Notes: generated by a model not told the origin, from the letters alone. Counted from the first letter of the stretch, positions 1 through 5,252 are shown. The stretch: DNA of 5,643 nt from an uncultured Chthoniobacterales bacterium (GCA_955652855.1 CATPCN010000429.1:1-5643), one strand, 5' to 3'. Made by a program: numbers and translations.

Positions 1-208
1 CCCTCAGGTCGCCAGTCCATGGCGTTCCGCGACAGGACGCGTGCAACGCGAAAACATCCCCTTCGTCGTCCGTGCCGTCGGCCTCGACGCGCAACGCCTC
101 CAGTACGGCCCAGTCCTCTTCGCAGGGCAGGTCGTCGTCTTCGAGCAGGGGAACCTGCGGCGGTACGGTAGAGATCACCACTGAAACGTTGCGAACGTGG
201 GCGCGCAT
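1..208 (-). CDS. Hypothetical acidic protein, N-terminal part (runs off the window)
   Basis: An open frame on the minus strand starts at the ATG at 208-206 and stays open for 69 codons to the left edge, so only the N-terminus is visible. The start is set by an excellent ribosome binding site, AGGAGGA at 215-221, six bases upstream. The protein begins MRAHVRNVSVVIS, followed by a proline-containing stretch and a strongly acidic region (LEDDDLPCEEDW, then EADGTDDEGD). It has two cysteines, near residues 29 and 59, and no signal peptide or membrane span. The frame is also open upstream to another ATG at 427-425, but that start has no ribosome binding site and the added 73 residues look compositionally random, so the short start is preferred. 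I do not recognise the family. Codons are GC-rich at third positions, which supports real coding. Confidence 0.6.
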   Translation of the reverse strand, partial: MRAHVRNVSVVISTVPPQVPLLEDDDLPCEEDWAVLEALRVEADGTDDEGDVFALHASCRGTPWTGDLR

Positions 209-555
209 CACGCTTCCTCCTGTTTCCCGGGCATCGGCGGGACAGTTTCTTCGTGCATCTCGGACTTGCCGCTCGTTCGGCAACTGCCGATCATGTGGCA
301 ATACGGAGCCAATTCTATAGAGCCACCAAGCCGCCGTAAGTCGGAACCGCGCCGATTCGGCCGTCGGGAAGGAAGGAGACGGCAGGGTCGCGCAGCGTCC
401 TACAGCCAAGTGCTGCGTCGCTTCCATAGAAATCGCAGCGTCGGGAATGCTACGCTGCGGCGGGCTGCATTGGTTGCGTCGTGTCATGAGGGTCGCGCCG
501 GATCCCAGTACGCCCAATGAGTGCAAGGAACCTCCGCGAAGCGGTATAGCCGTGG
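209..555. other. Intergenic stretch without a convincing gene
   Basis: Between the partial gene at the left edge and the small membrane protein gene I see no supported coding region. The plus-strand frames here lack ribosome binding sites and give Arg/Ser-rich, low-complexity translations typical of shadow frames. The only structure worth noting is a small inverted repeat, TTGCCG at 266-271 and CGGCAA at 278-283, about 60 bases upstream of the start at 208. It could be an operator or a leader hairpin for the left-edge gene, but a 6-bp stem is weak evidence. Confidence 0.5.
215..221 (-). promoter_or_regulatory. Ribosome binding site deciding the start at 208
   Basis: On the minus strand the bases read AGGAGGA, six bases before the ATG at 208-206. 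This near-perfect Shine-Dalgarno match decides between that ATG and the in-frame ATG at 427-425, which has none. Confidence 0.7.
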
Positions 556-756
556 CTACTTGAGAAATGGAAATGGTCTTCCCAGCCAGCCAAACATCGA
601 GCCGACGAGGATCCACGTCGCCCAGACCACCAGCGCAGCGAGAATGATCGCCCTGAAGATGTGCAAAGCAATGCCAGATGTTTGTTCCGTCACGACATTG
701 GCATCGTCATCGATCCCATCAGCAAGCGTCGCCGCTGGCTGGACGTCATCCGTCAT
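556..756 (-). CDS. Small single-span membrane protein, 66 aa, unknown function
   Basis: The ATG at 756-754 is preceded by AAGGAG (763-768) with a six-base spacer, so this start is preferred to the in-frame TTG two codons earlier. Residues 1-29 form an acidic soluble tail (three Asp at 16-18). Residues about 30-56 (IALHIF...LVGSMFGWL) form one transmembrane helix rich in Ala, Ile, Leu and Trp. The protein ends in the short Pro/Phe tail RPFPFLK. Positive charges at Arg34, Arg60 and Lys66 do not fix the topology. I do not recognise a named family; small one-helix proteins like this often sit in stress or envelope gene neighbourhoods. It lies downstream of the CX10C lipoprotein gene on the same strand, but the terminator at 822-858 separates them, so it probably has its own promoter or depends on read-through. 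A short hairpin (GCATC 773-777, GATGC 782-786) sits just before the ribosome binding site. Confidence 0.6.
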   Translation of the reverse strand: MTDDVQPAATLADGIDDDANVVTEQTSGIALHIFRAIILAALVVWATWILVGSMFGWLGRPFPFLK

Positions 757-821
757 CTTCAACTCCTTCTGCGCATCAACAGATGCCGACGGGCAACACT
801 CATTAAGCCCTTCGAGGTATC

Positions 822-858
822 AAAGAAAAAGGGCTGCGAATACGTGGCCTAGCCCTTT
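822..858 (-). terminator. Rho-independent terminator of the 879-1499 lipoprotein gene
   Basis: An 8-bp perfect stem (AAAGGGCT at 828-835 with AGCCCTTT at 851-858) encloses a 15-base loop. Read on the minus strand it is followed by a T-rich tail, TTTTTCTTTG. It lies 20 bases after the stop of the lipoprotein gene, the right place for an intrinsic terminator on that strand. Confidence 0.75.
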
Positions 859-878
859 ATAGGTTTCGGGCGTACCGG

Positions 879-1499
879 CTAGGACTTGCCGTAGCGCAGT
901 TTGGCCTCGCTAATACATGTGCTTTTGGCCGCGCCAGTGAAGACATCGCACTTCTCGATGGCAACCTTATAGTCCGCATCACGCTTGTCTTCCGCAGCTT
1001 CCTTGCGGGCGTCGGCCTGTTTCATGGCCGAATCTTGCTTCGCATCCGCCGACACGCGATCGACCTTGGCATCGGCCTTCGCCTTGACCAATGTAGCGTT
1101 TGCTTCCTTCACGCAGACAACTTTGGGATTGCCCGAAAGCTCGTCGCATTTTTCCTTTGCGACGTTGTAAGTCGCTTCGGCACGGGTGACGCGCGCATCC
1201 TCGCGCGCACTCGGCGTGTTCTTGTATGCGGCTTCCACGTCGGACTTCGCGACCTTTTCCCTGCCGCTCGCTTCCGCGAGGCAAATATCCTTTGCGTTGC
1301 CACTTCTCGATGCGCAGGCATCCTTGTCGATCTTGTACTGCGTCTCGGCATTCCTGATCGCGGTGTCGTAAGCGTTCTTCGAGATTGGCGCCGCAGCGTA
1401 TGGCTTCGTTGCGGCCATCGGAGCGATCGTTTGCGGCCCCGCGCAACCGGCAAGACCTATCCCGGCGCTCATGAACAGCGCAATCATTAGCCTAGGCAT
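879..1499 (-). CDS. Lys/Ala-rich lipoprotein with three CX10C helical modules, 206 aa
   Basis: The start at 1499 follows AAGGAGG (1504-1510) after a four-base spacer. Residues 1-19 are a lipoprotein signal ending in the lipobox LAGC, so the mature protein would begin at Cys19 and be lipid-anchored. After a Pro/Ala linker comes the segment PISKNAYDTA (39-48). The rest is highly charged and predicted to be alpha-helical, rich in Lys, Ala, Glu and Asp. It contains three copies of one motif: Tyr, about five residues, Lys/Asp, Cys, ten residues with a central Gly turn, Cys. The pairs are Cys62/73, Cys118/129 and Cys184/195, all exactly CX10C. The likely fold is a chain of helical hairpins, each closed by a disulfide; that is inference. 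Such sequences are sometimes named TolA-like because of their Lys/Ala composition, but no TolA C-terminal domain is present. A soluble paralogue lies at 3728-4306. Function unknown, probably envelope-structural or stress-related. Confidence 0.85.
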   Translation of the reverse strand: MPRLMIALFMSAGIGLAGCAGPQTIAPMAATKPYAAAPISKNAYDTAIRNAETQYKIDKDACASRSGNAKDICLAEASGREKVAKSDVEAAYKNTPSAREDARVTRAEATYNVAKEKCDELSGNPKVVCVKEANATLVKAKADAKVDRVSADAKQDSAMKQADARKEAAEDKRDADYKVAIEKCDVFTGAAKSTCISEAKLRYGKS

Positions 1500-1877
1500 A
1501 TTCCCTCCTTGCGGTTCGAGTGCGCAATTTGTGCTGCGCGGCGGTCAGCGACAATCGGACATCAACTGATCTCGGAGTAGGACGCTGAGGCTGCAAACGG
1601 TATTCGATGCCTACGTGACATTAAAAAGCCGCGCCTGCCATCAATCGAGCCCGGCTTTTATTGATTCGCGAGAGCGGGCCATAGGCGCTGCTCTCCGCCT
1701 GAGGTGGCATTGCGGAAATCGGGAGACAAACGTCGACCGGAAGAAGCAAGCTCAACCCGGTCTTACGAGTCAAGACGGCATCTGACAGCGGAGCGCGCCA
1801 GGCGTGTTGAGACTGAGTCACTGAGCGCAGTGCCTGTGAGACTTTCTTTATTGCGATGGATACGAGTACGCGGGGCG
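1500..1877. other. Divergent intergenic region between two lipoprotein genes
   Basis: This spacer lies between two divergently transcribed lipoprotein genes and should contain promoters for both. I could not identify a convincing -35/-10 pair for either by eye. It contains the unassigned terminator-like hairpin at 1624-1659 and, next to it, an interrupted inverted repeat (GAGAGC near 1670 pairing with GCTCTC near 1690). The plus frame of the downstream lipoprotein is open back to a GTG at 1704, but the translation is Arg/Ser-rich and unlike a protein. The minus-strand frame at 1621-1890 is likewise judged non-coding. Confidence 0.5.
1624..1659. terminator. Terminator-like hairpin not behind any recognised gene
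   Basis: AAAAGCCG (1624-1631) pairs perfectly with CGGCTTTT (1652-1659) around a 20-base loop. Both strands end in T: the minus strand reads GGCTTTTTAAT, the plus strand GGCTTTTATT, so it could work in either direction and looks slightly better on minus. No recognised gene ends here, since both neighbours are transcribed away from it. It may insulate the two divergent promoters or end a small RNA starting between about 1660 and 1860. Confidence 0.5.
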
Positions 1878-2156
1878 ATGGCCTTGTCATTGTTGGTGTC
1901 GCTCACCCTGGCGGCCAGTATGGCAGCATGCGATCGCGCACCCGAGCGCCCGCCCAATGCTGGCGCGCCCGCAACTGCGTCGACGCTAACCGCACGATCG
2001 CCGGTGCCTGCAGCGACAGAAGGCGCCCGCACGGGAGATACGGCAAATGCGAACGCTCCGCCAATGAAGTTGATGACTAAGGAAGAAGAGTCGGCGTCGA
2101 TGCCGCAACCAGGTCAGGCGAACGATCACTCGACCACCGCAAAAGACAAGAAGTAA
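1878..2156 (+). CDS. Small Pro/Ala-rich lipoprotein, 92 aa
   Basis: From the ATG at 1878 the protein starts MALSLLVSLTLAASMAAC, a hydrophobic signal ending in a lipobox-like MAAC with Cys18 as the predicted lipidation site. The mature part is a flexible, low-complexity chain rich in Ala, Pro and Thr, ending in a polar tail (MTKEEESASMPQPGQANDHS, then a Lys-rich end). No enzymatic domain is seen; it is probably a small outer- or inner-membrane-anchored lipoprotein of unknown role. The start is uncertain. The ATG has only GGGG three bases upstream, and its signal lacks the usual positive n-region. A GTG at 1836 would add 14 residues with four arginines, but they are encoded by codons rare in this neighbourhood (AGA, TTA, ATA, CGA). 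The stop at 2154-2156 is firm. It is followed by 310 bases without a clear terminator before the CsbD-like gene on the same strand. Confidence 0.6.
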   Translation: MALSLLVSLTLAASMAACDRAPERPPNAGAPATASTLTARSPVPAATEGARTGDTANANAPPMKLMTKEEESASMPQPGQANDHSTTAKDKK

Positions 2157-2466
2157 GCGGATTGGCAGAAAACAGCGAATGAAAATATTTGGATACTCGT
2201 ATTTCTCCGACCGTTCTTACGAGGAAATCGGTGTCCGTCCGATAGTCGCGCCAGCGCGAGAGAGCAGATATTACGGTGCGGGATACGACCCACTATCGGC
2301 TAATGCGTAACGTCCCGTCGAGCGGATCAGCTCGTGCATCCTAACGGCGGATGACAACGCTCGATATTGAGGTATTCCGGAGGCAGCCGGCAGAACGTCA
2401 AGCGACACGTTGTTTCTGACGGTATTCGAACGCAGTGCATTGAATTTATTTTTAGAGGAGCAAACC
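2157..2466 (+). other. Upstream region of the CsbD-like gene, no supported gene
   Basis: This stretch should hold the promoter of the CsbD-like gene. It turns AT-rich just before the ribosome binding site (about 2440-2453). A short inverted repeat, AACGT and ACGTT separated by eight bases, lies near 2396-2413, but it is too weak to call an operator. A 43-codon frame at 2179-2310 has an ATG but no ribosome binding site and is not accepted. I found no clear sigma-70, heat-shock or ECF promoter match by eye. Confidence 0.4.
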
Positions 2467-2664
2467 ATGAATTGGGATCAGGTCGCGGGCAACTGGAAGC
2501 AAGTTAAGGGCAAAGTGAAGGAGAAATGGGGCAAGCTCAGTGATGACCAGCTCGCGCAGATCAATGGCGAGCGGGAGCAGCTGGTGGGGAAGATCCAAGA
2601 ATCCTATGGCGTTACCAAGAACGAGGCCGAGAAACAAGTTAAGGATTGGGAGGCCATGCATTAA
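2467..2664 (+). CDS. CsbD family stress-associated protein, 65 aa
   Basis: The ATG at 2467 follows AGAGGAG (2454-2460) by six bases and gives the family's typical start, MNWDQVAGNWKQVKGKVKEK. An in-frame upstream ATG at 2410 adds only unrelated residues and is not used. The protein is small, soluble, highly charged and predicted to be helical, without a signal peptide. It shows the hallmarks of CsbD: W-x-Q-V-x-G-x-W-K-Q-x-K-G-K-V-K near the N-terminus, WGKLSDDQL (21-29), and a helix carrying G-x-R-x-Q-L-V-G-K-I-Q-x-x-Y-G (34-48), ending in a Lys/Glu-rich helix. Length is normal for the family. CsbD was first described as a general-stress (sigma-B) gene in Bacillus subtilis, and proteobacterial homologues are commonly induced by stress; the molecular function is unknown. 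Here it stands as a single plus-strand unit among envelope genes. Confidence 0.93.
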   Translation: MNWDQVAGNWKQVKGKVKEKWGKLSDDQLAQINGEREQLVGKIQESYGVTKNEAEKQVKDWEAMH

Positions 2665-3168
2665 GCGCCTCTATATTTGCTAAGCGACAGATTGGGCGGA
2701 TGCATCTTGTTTCTGCTTTCCTGGCCTTTGCCCAAGCCTCCGCGCCCGTGATCCGAAGGATGTTTCGTTCGCGCCTTGTTGCCACGGGGCTCAACGCAGG
2801 CGAACGCGATCTTCTGAGGAACTGCGGGCGCCGGAGGCGCCGGAGTGGCGATGAAGGTCAACAATCTCATCGCTTCCCAGGTTCCGTCGGTGTTGGCCTC
2901 TGATTCGCAATGCTCAAAATTGACTGGGCGGCACATTGCGGTTTGGGTTTGCCAACGACAATCTCTAGCACCCTAAAATGCCGATCGTTGTAACGTAGAA
3001 GTCCTGAGGCATTTGCGCGTTCCGCAAGGGATGCGTTCTCGACGCCGCGAACGCGCGCGAATTCAAATCGATGCGACTATGTGTCGCAGCGATCTGTCGC
3101 GCTAAGCGTCGAGTGCCCCCGGCACACGCTGGCGCTCTGCGCTATCGAGGGCAGGGCTGGTCAAGACG
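2665..3168. other. 504-base spacer without a convincing gene
   Basis: Both strands have frames of about 85-90 codons here (2646-2903 plus, 2661-2936 minus), but neither has a ribosome binding site, they overlap each other, and their translations have no domain-like pattern. Structure seen: a perfect 9-bp tandem duplication GGCGCCGGA at 2827-2844; a hairpin TGCGAC/GTCGCA (3072-3077 and 3083-3088); and a bulged hairpin at 3105-3130 (AGCGT plus GTGCC pairing with GGCAC plus ACGCT). The last lies about 40 bases after the stop of the 49-residue membrane protein gene and could stabilise its transcript end, but it lacks a T tail. Decayed coding sequence cannot be excluded. Confidence 0.45.
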
Positions 3169-3318
3169 TCATAACGAACGTCGCCCGGTGATGAGATTAA
3201 CCAACACCATGACGATGGCGATTACCAGAAGAATGTGAATAAAACCGCCCAGAGTGTAGGAAGAGACGATTCCGAGGGCCCGCAATATGAGCAAAATCAC
3301 TGCGATCGTGTACAGCAT
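3169..3318 (-). CDS. lmo0937-type small two-helix membrane protein, 49 aa
   Basis: Starting from the ATG at 3318-3316, the minus strand encodes a 49-residue protein ending at a TGA at 3171-3169. The ribosome binding site is excellent: GGAGGT at 3325-3330 with a six-base spacer. The protein begins MLYTIAVILLIL, continues through SSYTLGGFIHILLVIAIVMVL and ends NLITGRRSL. It has two hydrophobic helices, about residues 3-18 and 25-42, joined by a short turn with the SYTLGG motif, and a basic C-terminal tail. This pattern matches the small proteins annotated as lmo0937 family membrane proteins, usually about 50 residues, whose function is unknown and which often sit near stress genes. Arg13 lies in the first helix where an aromatic or aliphatic residue is more usual. 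The gene is monocistronic, 409 bases downstream of the next minus-strand gene and separated from it by a strong terminator. Confidence 0.9.
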   Translation of the reverse strand: MLYTIAVILLILRALGIVSSYTLGGFIHILLVIAIVMVLVNLITGRRSL

Positions 3319-3324
3319 GGTTGC

Positions 3325-3330
3325 ACCTCC
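3325..3330 (-). promoter_or_regulatory. Ribosome binding site of the 49-residue membrane protein
   Basis: GGAGGT on the minus strand, six bases before the ATG at 3318. It is the main support, beyond the protein sequence itself, that this very short frame is a real gene. Confidence 0.8.
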
Positions 3331-3432
3331 GTTGACGATTTGACTCTCTGTTCGTGACCCACGCGCTAGTCTTAGCTGCTACGCATCGCCGACATGAAGT
3401 CGGATGTCGAAGAGTCGCGCGCCACTGGATCG

Positions 3433-3452
3433 ATGCACCGCGAGGGGTGCAT
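3433..3452. repeat. Perfect 7-bp inverted repeat
   Basis: ATGCACC (3433-3439) and GGTGCAT (3446-3452) flank a six-base spacer about 115 bases upstream of the lmo0937-type start codon. Neither strand has a T tail, so it is not an intrinsic terminator. A regulator-binding site is possible but unproven. Confidence 0.35.
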
Positions 3453-3666
3453 GCGTATTGCGCCCCGGGCTTTTCTGGTCCCATAGGTCGCGCAAGACCG
3501 GTCACCCCTGTGCGTACTACGCTACCGACGCCATCCAGCGCAGGCGTGCGTTCCGGACCGGGATCACACGCAGCCCGGCCCTCGTTAAATCGAGCTACCT
3601 ATTCACGTTGACCTGCAATGACGATTGGGCCCCCTTCGCGTCATCCCACTCACTCCCGTCGAGCCC

Positions 3667-3698
3667 AAAAAAAGCCGGGACGACGACCGTCCCGGCTT
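3667..3698 (-). terminator. Strong rho-independent terminator of the 3728-4306 gene
   Basis: An 11-bp perfect GC-rich stem (3672-3682 with 3688-3698, core GCCGGGACG/CGTCCCGGC) encloses a five-base loop. On the minus strand it is followed by a T run (complement of the seven A at 3667-3673, partly within the stem). It begins 29 bases after the stop of the periplasmic protein gene and isolates the lmo0937-type gene from read-through. Confidence 0.9.
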
Positions 3699-3727
3699 AA
3701 TCTCACAACATGCGAATGGGCTGGTTA

Positions 3728-4306
3728 CTACGACTTGCCGTAACGCGCCTTCGCGTCCTTTACGCATTGATCCTTCGATGTGCCCGAGAGCGAGTCGCAT
3801 TTTTCGACAGCCACTTTGTAGTCGGCGTCGCGCTTGTCCTCGGCCGCGTCCTTGCGGGCGTTCTGTCGCTTCACCTCCGCAGTCCTCGTCACGTCGTTCG
3901 AAACGTGCGCAACCTTGGCGTCGGCTTTGGCCCTCACTTCGGCTGCCTTCGCTTCCTTCACGCAAACGTCCTTCTGATTGCCGGCGAGGTCGTCGCATTT
4001 TTCCTTCGCGACCGCGTAATCCGCTTCCGCACGTGCGATCCGGGCGTCGTATCGCGCCTTTTCCGTATCCTTGTACGCCGCTTCGTTTTCGGCCTTGGCG
4101 ACTTTCTCCTTGGCTTTGGCGCGCTCGACGCAGATGTCCTTCGCATTGGCCTTCAGCGGCGCGCACGCTTCCTTGTCTGCCTTGTAGGTAGCCTCGATGC
4201 GGTCCTTTTCGGCGCTGAACGCGTCCTTCGAAATCGGCGCTCCCGTTGCCGCGCCAGCAAAAGCGAGCCCGGTGCAAGTCAATACGCTAACGAGTAGCTT
4301 CGACAT
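3728..4306 (-). CDS. Periplasmic Lys/Ala-rich protein with three CX10C modules, 192 aa
   Basis: The ATG at 4306-4304 follows a GGGGG ribosome binding site (4312-4316). Residues 1 to about 23 form a Sec signal (MSKLLVSVLTCTGLAFAGAA), probably cut by signal peptidase I just before PISKDAF. There is no usable lipobox: Cys11 lies inside the hydrophobic core. The mature protein is highly charged, Lys/Ala/Glu/Asp-rich and predicted helical, with three Cys pairs, Cys48/59, Cys104/115 and Cys170/181, each CX10C around a Gly or Asn turn. Several stretches are nearly identical to the lipoprotein at 879-1499: PISK after the signal, VAKEKCD, AEDKRDADYKVA and the C-terminal RYGKS. The two are clearly paralogues. 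Each module is probably a disulfide-stapled helical hairpin in the oxidising periplasm (inference). Function unknown; the composition resembles TolA-like helical domains but no TolA domain is visible. Downstream is the strong terminator at 3667-3698. Confidence 0.88.
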   Translation of the reverse strand: MSKLLVSVLTCTGLAFAGAATGAPISKDAFSAEKDRIEATYKADKEACAPLKANAKDICVERAKAKEKVAKAENEAAYKDTEKARYDARIARAEADYAVAKEKCDDLAGNQKDVCVKEAKAAEVRAKADAKVAHVSNDVTRTAEVKRQNARKDAAEDKRDADYKVAVEKCDSLSGTSKDQCVKDAKARYGKS

Positions 4307-4349
4307 AGTATCCCCCGTTGATGATTAGTCCGACCGGCATAGCGTGCCG

Positions 4350-4378
4350 AAATCAGAGCCTCGTCGCAGTCGGCTCTT
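4350..4378 (-). terminator. Weak hairpin, second of two related terminator-like elements
   Basis: AGAGCC (4355-4360) pairs with GGCTCT (4372-4377) around an 11-base loop. On the minus strand the stem is followed by GATTTC. It shares the 11 bases AAATCAGAGCC (4350-4360) with the stronger hairpin at 4471-4502 and lies between the PRC-barrel gene and the next minus-strand gene. It may be a back-up terminator or a leader hairpin of the 3728-4306 gene. Confidence 0.35.
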
Positions 4379-4470
4379 TACTGAGTTTTCTGTAGGTGCA
4401 ATCTCACGCTTTTTGGGACGCCTATCCTCGCCTGACACAGGGCGGCGAACGCGTCATCCGGTATTCAAGC

Positions 4471-4502
4471 AAATCAGAGCCGCCAAAGATCGAGGCGGCT
4501 CT
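4471..4502 (-). terminator. Probable terminator of the PRC-barrel gene
   Basis: A perfect 9-bp stem, AGAGCCGCC (4476-4484) with GGCGGCTCT (4494-4502), encloses a nine-base loop, 54 bases after the PRC-barrel stop. On the minus strand it is followed by GATTTGCTT, an imperfect T-rich tail. The plus-strand tail is not T-rich, so the minus direction is favoured. Confidence 0.6.
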
Positions 4503-4556
4503 TGTGTGAACGCGACAACGCGGCCGATATAACATCGCCGCTCGTCGACATCGCGA

Positions 4557-5057
4557 CTAGGGTTGAACAGTTCGGCCAGCCGAGGTACGTTGAGTGACAG
4601 TAGCATCCAGTTGGTCATCCCAATAGGGCGCAACATCGTAATACGCATGCAACTCGCTCGCCCAAGCAGGATCCGCCATCGAAGGCCAGTGATCCTTGTC
4701 GAAGCCGGGCGCGCTCTCCAAGCGTTCCTTGCTCACATTGATAACGAAACGCTTTTCGGCCGCGTCCAATGTCAAGGCGTGCCATGGGATGGCAAAAAGC
4801 TTTTTGCCCATCCCAAGAAAACCGCCGAACGACAATACGGCATAAGCGATCCGGCCGCTGGTAACGTCGAGCATGATCGCTTCGATCTGCCCCAGATCCT
4901 CGCCGCTTACGTTGACTACCGCGTCATCGCGCAGGGTTCCGGCGTCCATAACGTATGGGCCGGGGCCGTTTGAACGTCTCTCTTCGGCATTGATGATAGC
5001 CGCGCCGGCGGTTGAAAAGGTGCCGGATGTGGGATGAGTGCCAATCTGTGTAACCAT
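4557..5057 (-). CDS. PRC-barrel domain protein, 166 aa
   Basis: The ATG at 5057-5055 follows AAGGAG (5065-5070) with a seven-base spacer. Residues 1-34 are a polar, probably disordered lead. Residues about 35-113 form a PRC-barrel: VMDAGTLRDDAVVNVSGEDLG, then IEAIMLDVTSGRIAYAVLSF and GGFLGMGKKLFAIPWHAL, ending near FVINVSKERL. The C-terminal part carries the conserved GFDKDHWPSMAD (118-129) and a Tyr/Trp motif ending PYW (144-146), which mark the stand-alone bacterial PRC-barrel proteins often seen beside stress genes. PRC-barrels are small beta-barrels used in RNA-processing and photosynthetic reaction-centre proteins; in stand-alone copies the ligand or partner is unknown. No signal peptide or membrane helix is present, so it is probably cytoplasmic. 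It is a single transcription unit, with repeats upstream (5131-5182) and a hairpin terminator downstream. Confidence 0.92.
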   Translation of the reverse strand: MVTQIGTHPTSGTFSTAGAAIINAEERRSNGPGPYVMDAGTLRDDAVVNVSGEDLGQIEAIMLDVTSGRIAYAVLSFGGFLGMGKKLFAIPWHALTLDAAEKRFVINVSKERLESAPGFDKDHWPSMADPAWASELHAYYDVAPYWDDQLDATVTQRTSAGRTVQP

Positions 5058-5130
5058 GAAGTTTCTCCTTCTATCGAAGATGGATGGGTCCGCAATGCCC
5101 GCCAGAATCCGCGCAGAGGAAATATGAAGA

Positions 5131-5182
5131 CGAAAAAGGGTGCTGGCGGAAGTTCGCGAAAAAGGGTGCTGGCGGAAGTTCG
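5131..5182. repeat. Perfect 26-bp tandem duplication
   Basis: Bases 5131-5156 are repeated exactly at 5157-5182, head to tail with no spacer. The unit begins CGAAAAAGGG and ends GGAAGTTCG. It lies 74 to 125 bases upstream of the PRC-barrel start codon, so it may overlap or lie next to that gene's promoter. It could be a doubled regulator site or a recent replication-slippage duplication; two copies do not distinguish these. Confidence 0.9.
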
Positions 5183-5252
5183 GGCTTGGAGCTCTCAGGT
5201 GCAGCCGTAATTGCTACCGCGCCTGCGCCAAAGCCAGAACGCAGATGCGAGG

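Larger units (their letters stand above)
3319..3666. other. Intergenic region upstream of the lmo0937-type gene
   Basis: No supported gene on either strand; the open frames are Arg/Pro-rich and lack ribosome binding sites. The promoter of the 49-residue membrane protein should lie near 3330-3420. Two inverted repeats are visible: CCGAC/GTCGG (3389-3393 and 3399-3403), about 70 bases upstream of that start, and ATGCACC/GGTGCAT (3433-3439 and 3446-3452), a perfect 7-bp stem with a six-base loop and no T tail. Either could be an operator, which is inference only. Confidence 0.4.

Noticed and set aside
1704..1877. Longer N-terminus of the plus-strand lipoprotein from a GTG at 1704
   Set aside because: It would put about 58 Arg/Ser-rich residues before the signal peptide, which would block its recognition as a lipoprotein signal. 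The start at 1878, or possibly the GTG at 1836, is better.
1621..1890. 89-codon minus-strand frame across the divergent spacer
   Set aside because: Its stop lies in the terminator-like hairpin, it overlaps the start of the lipoprotein gene, and it lacks a supported start. It is more likely a chance frame.
2179..2310. 43-codon plus-strand frame beginning MKIFGYSYFSDRSYEE
   Set aside because: It has no ribosome binding site before the ATG, ends without a recognisable domain, and its codon choice does not match the surrounding genes. It could be revisited if homologues exist.
2661..2936. 91-codon minus-strand frame after the CsbD gene
   Set aside because: No ribosome binding site precedes the ATG, it overlaps a similar-length plus frame, and the translation has no hydrophobic or domain-like pattern.
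3625..4297. Long frames opposite and out of phase with the periplasmic CX10C gene (plus 3625-4191, plus 3710-4297, minus 3603-4277)
   Set aside because: They are shadows of a real GC-rich, repetitive gene; the true frame has a signal peptide, conserved Cys spacing and a paralogue at 879-1499.
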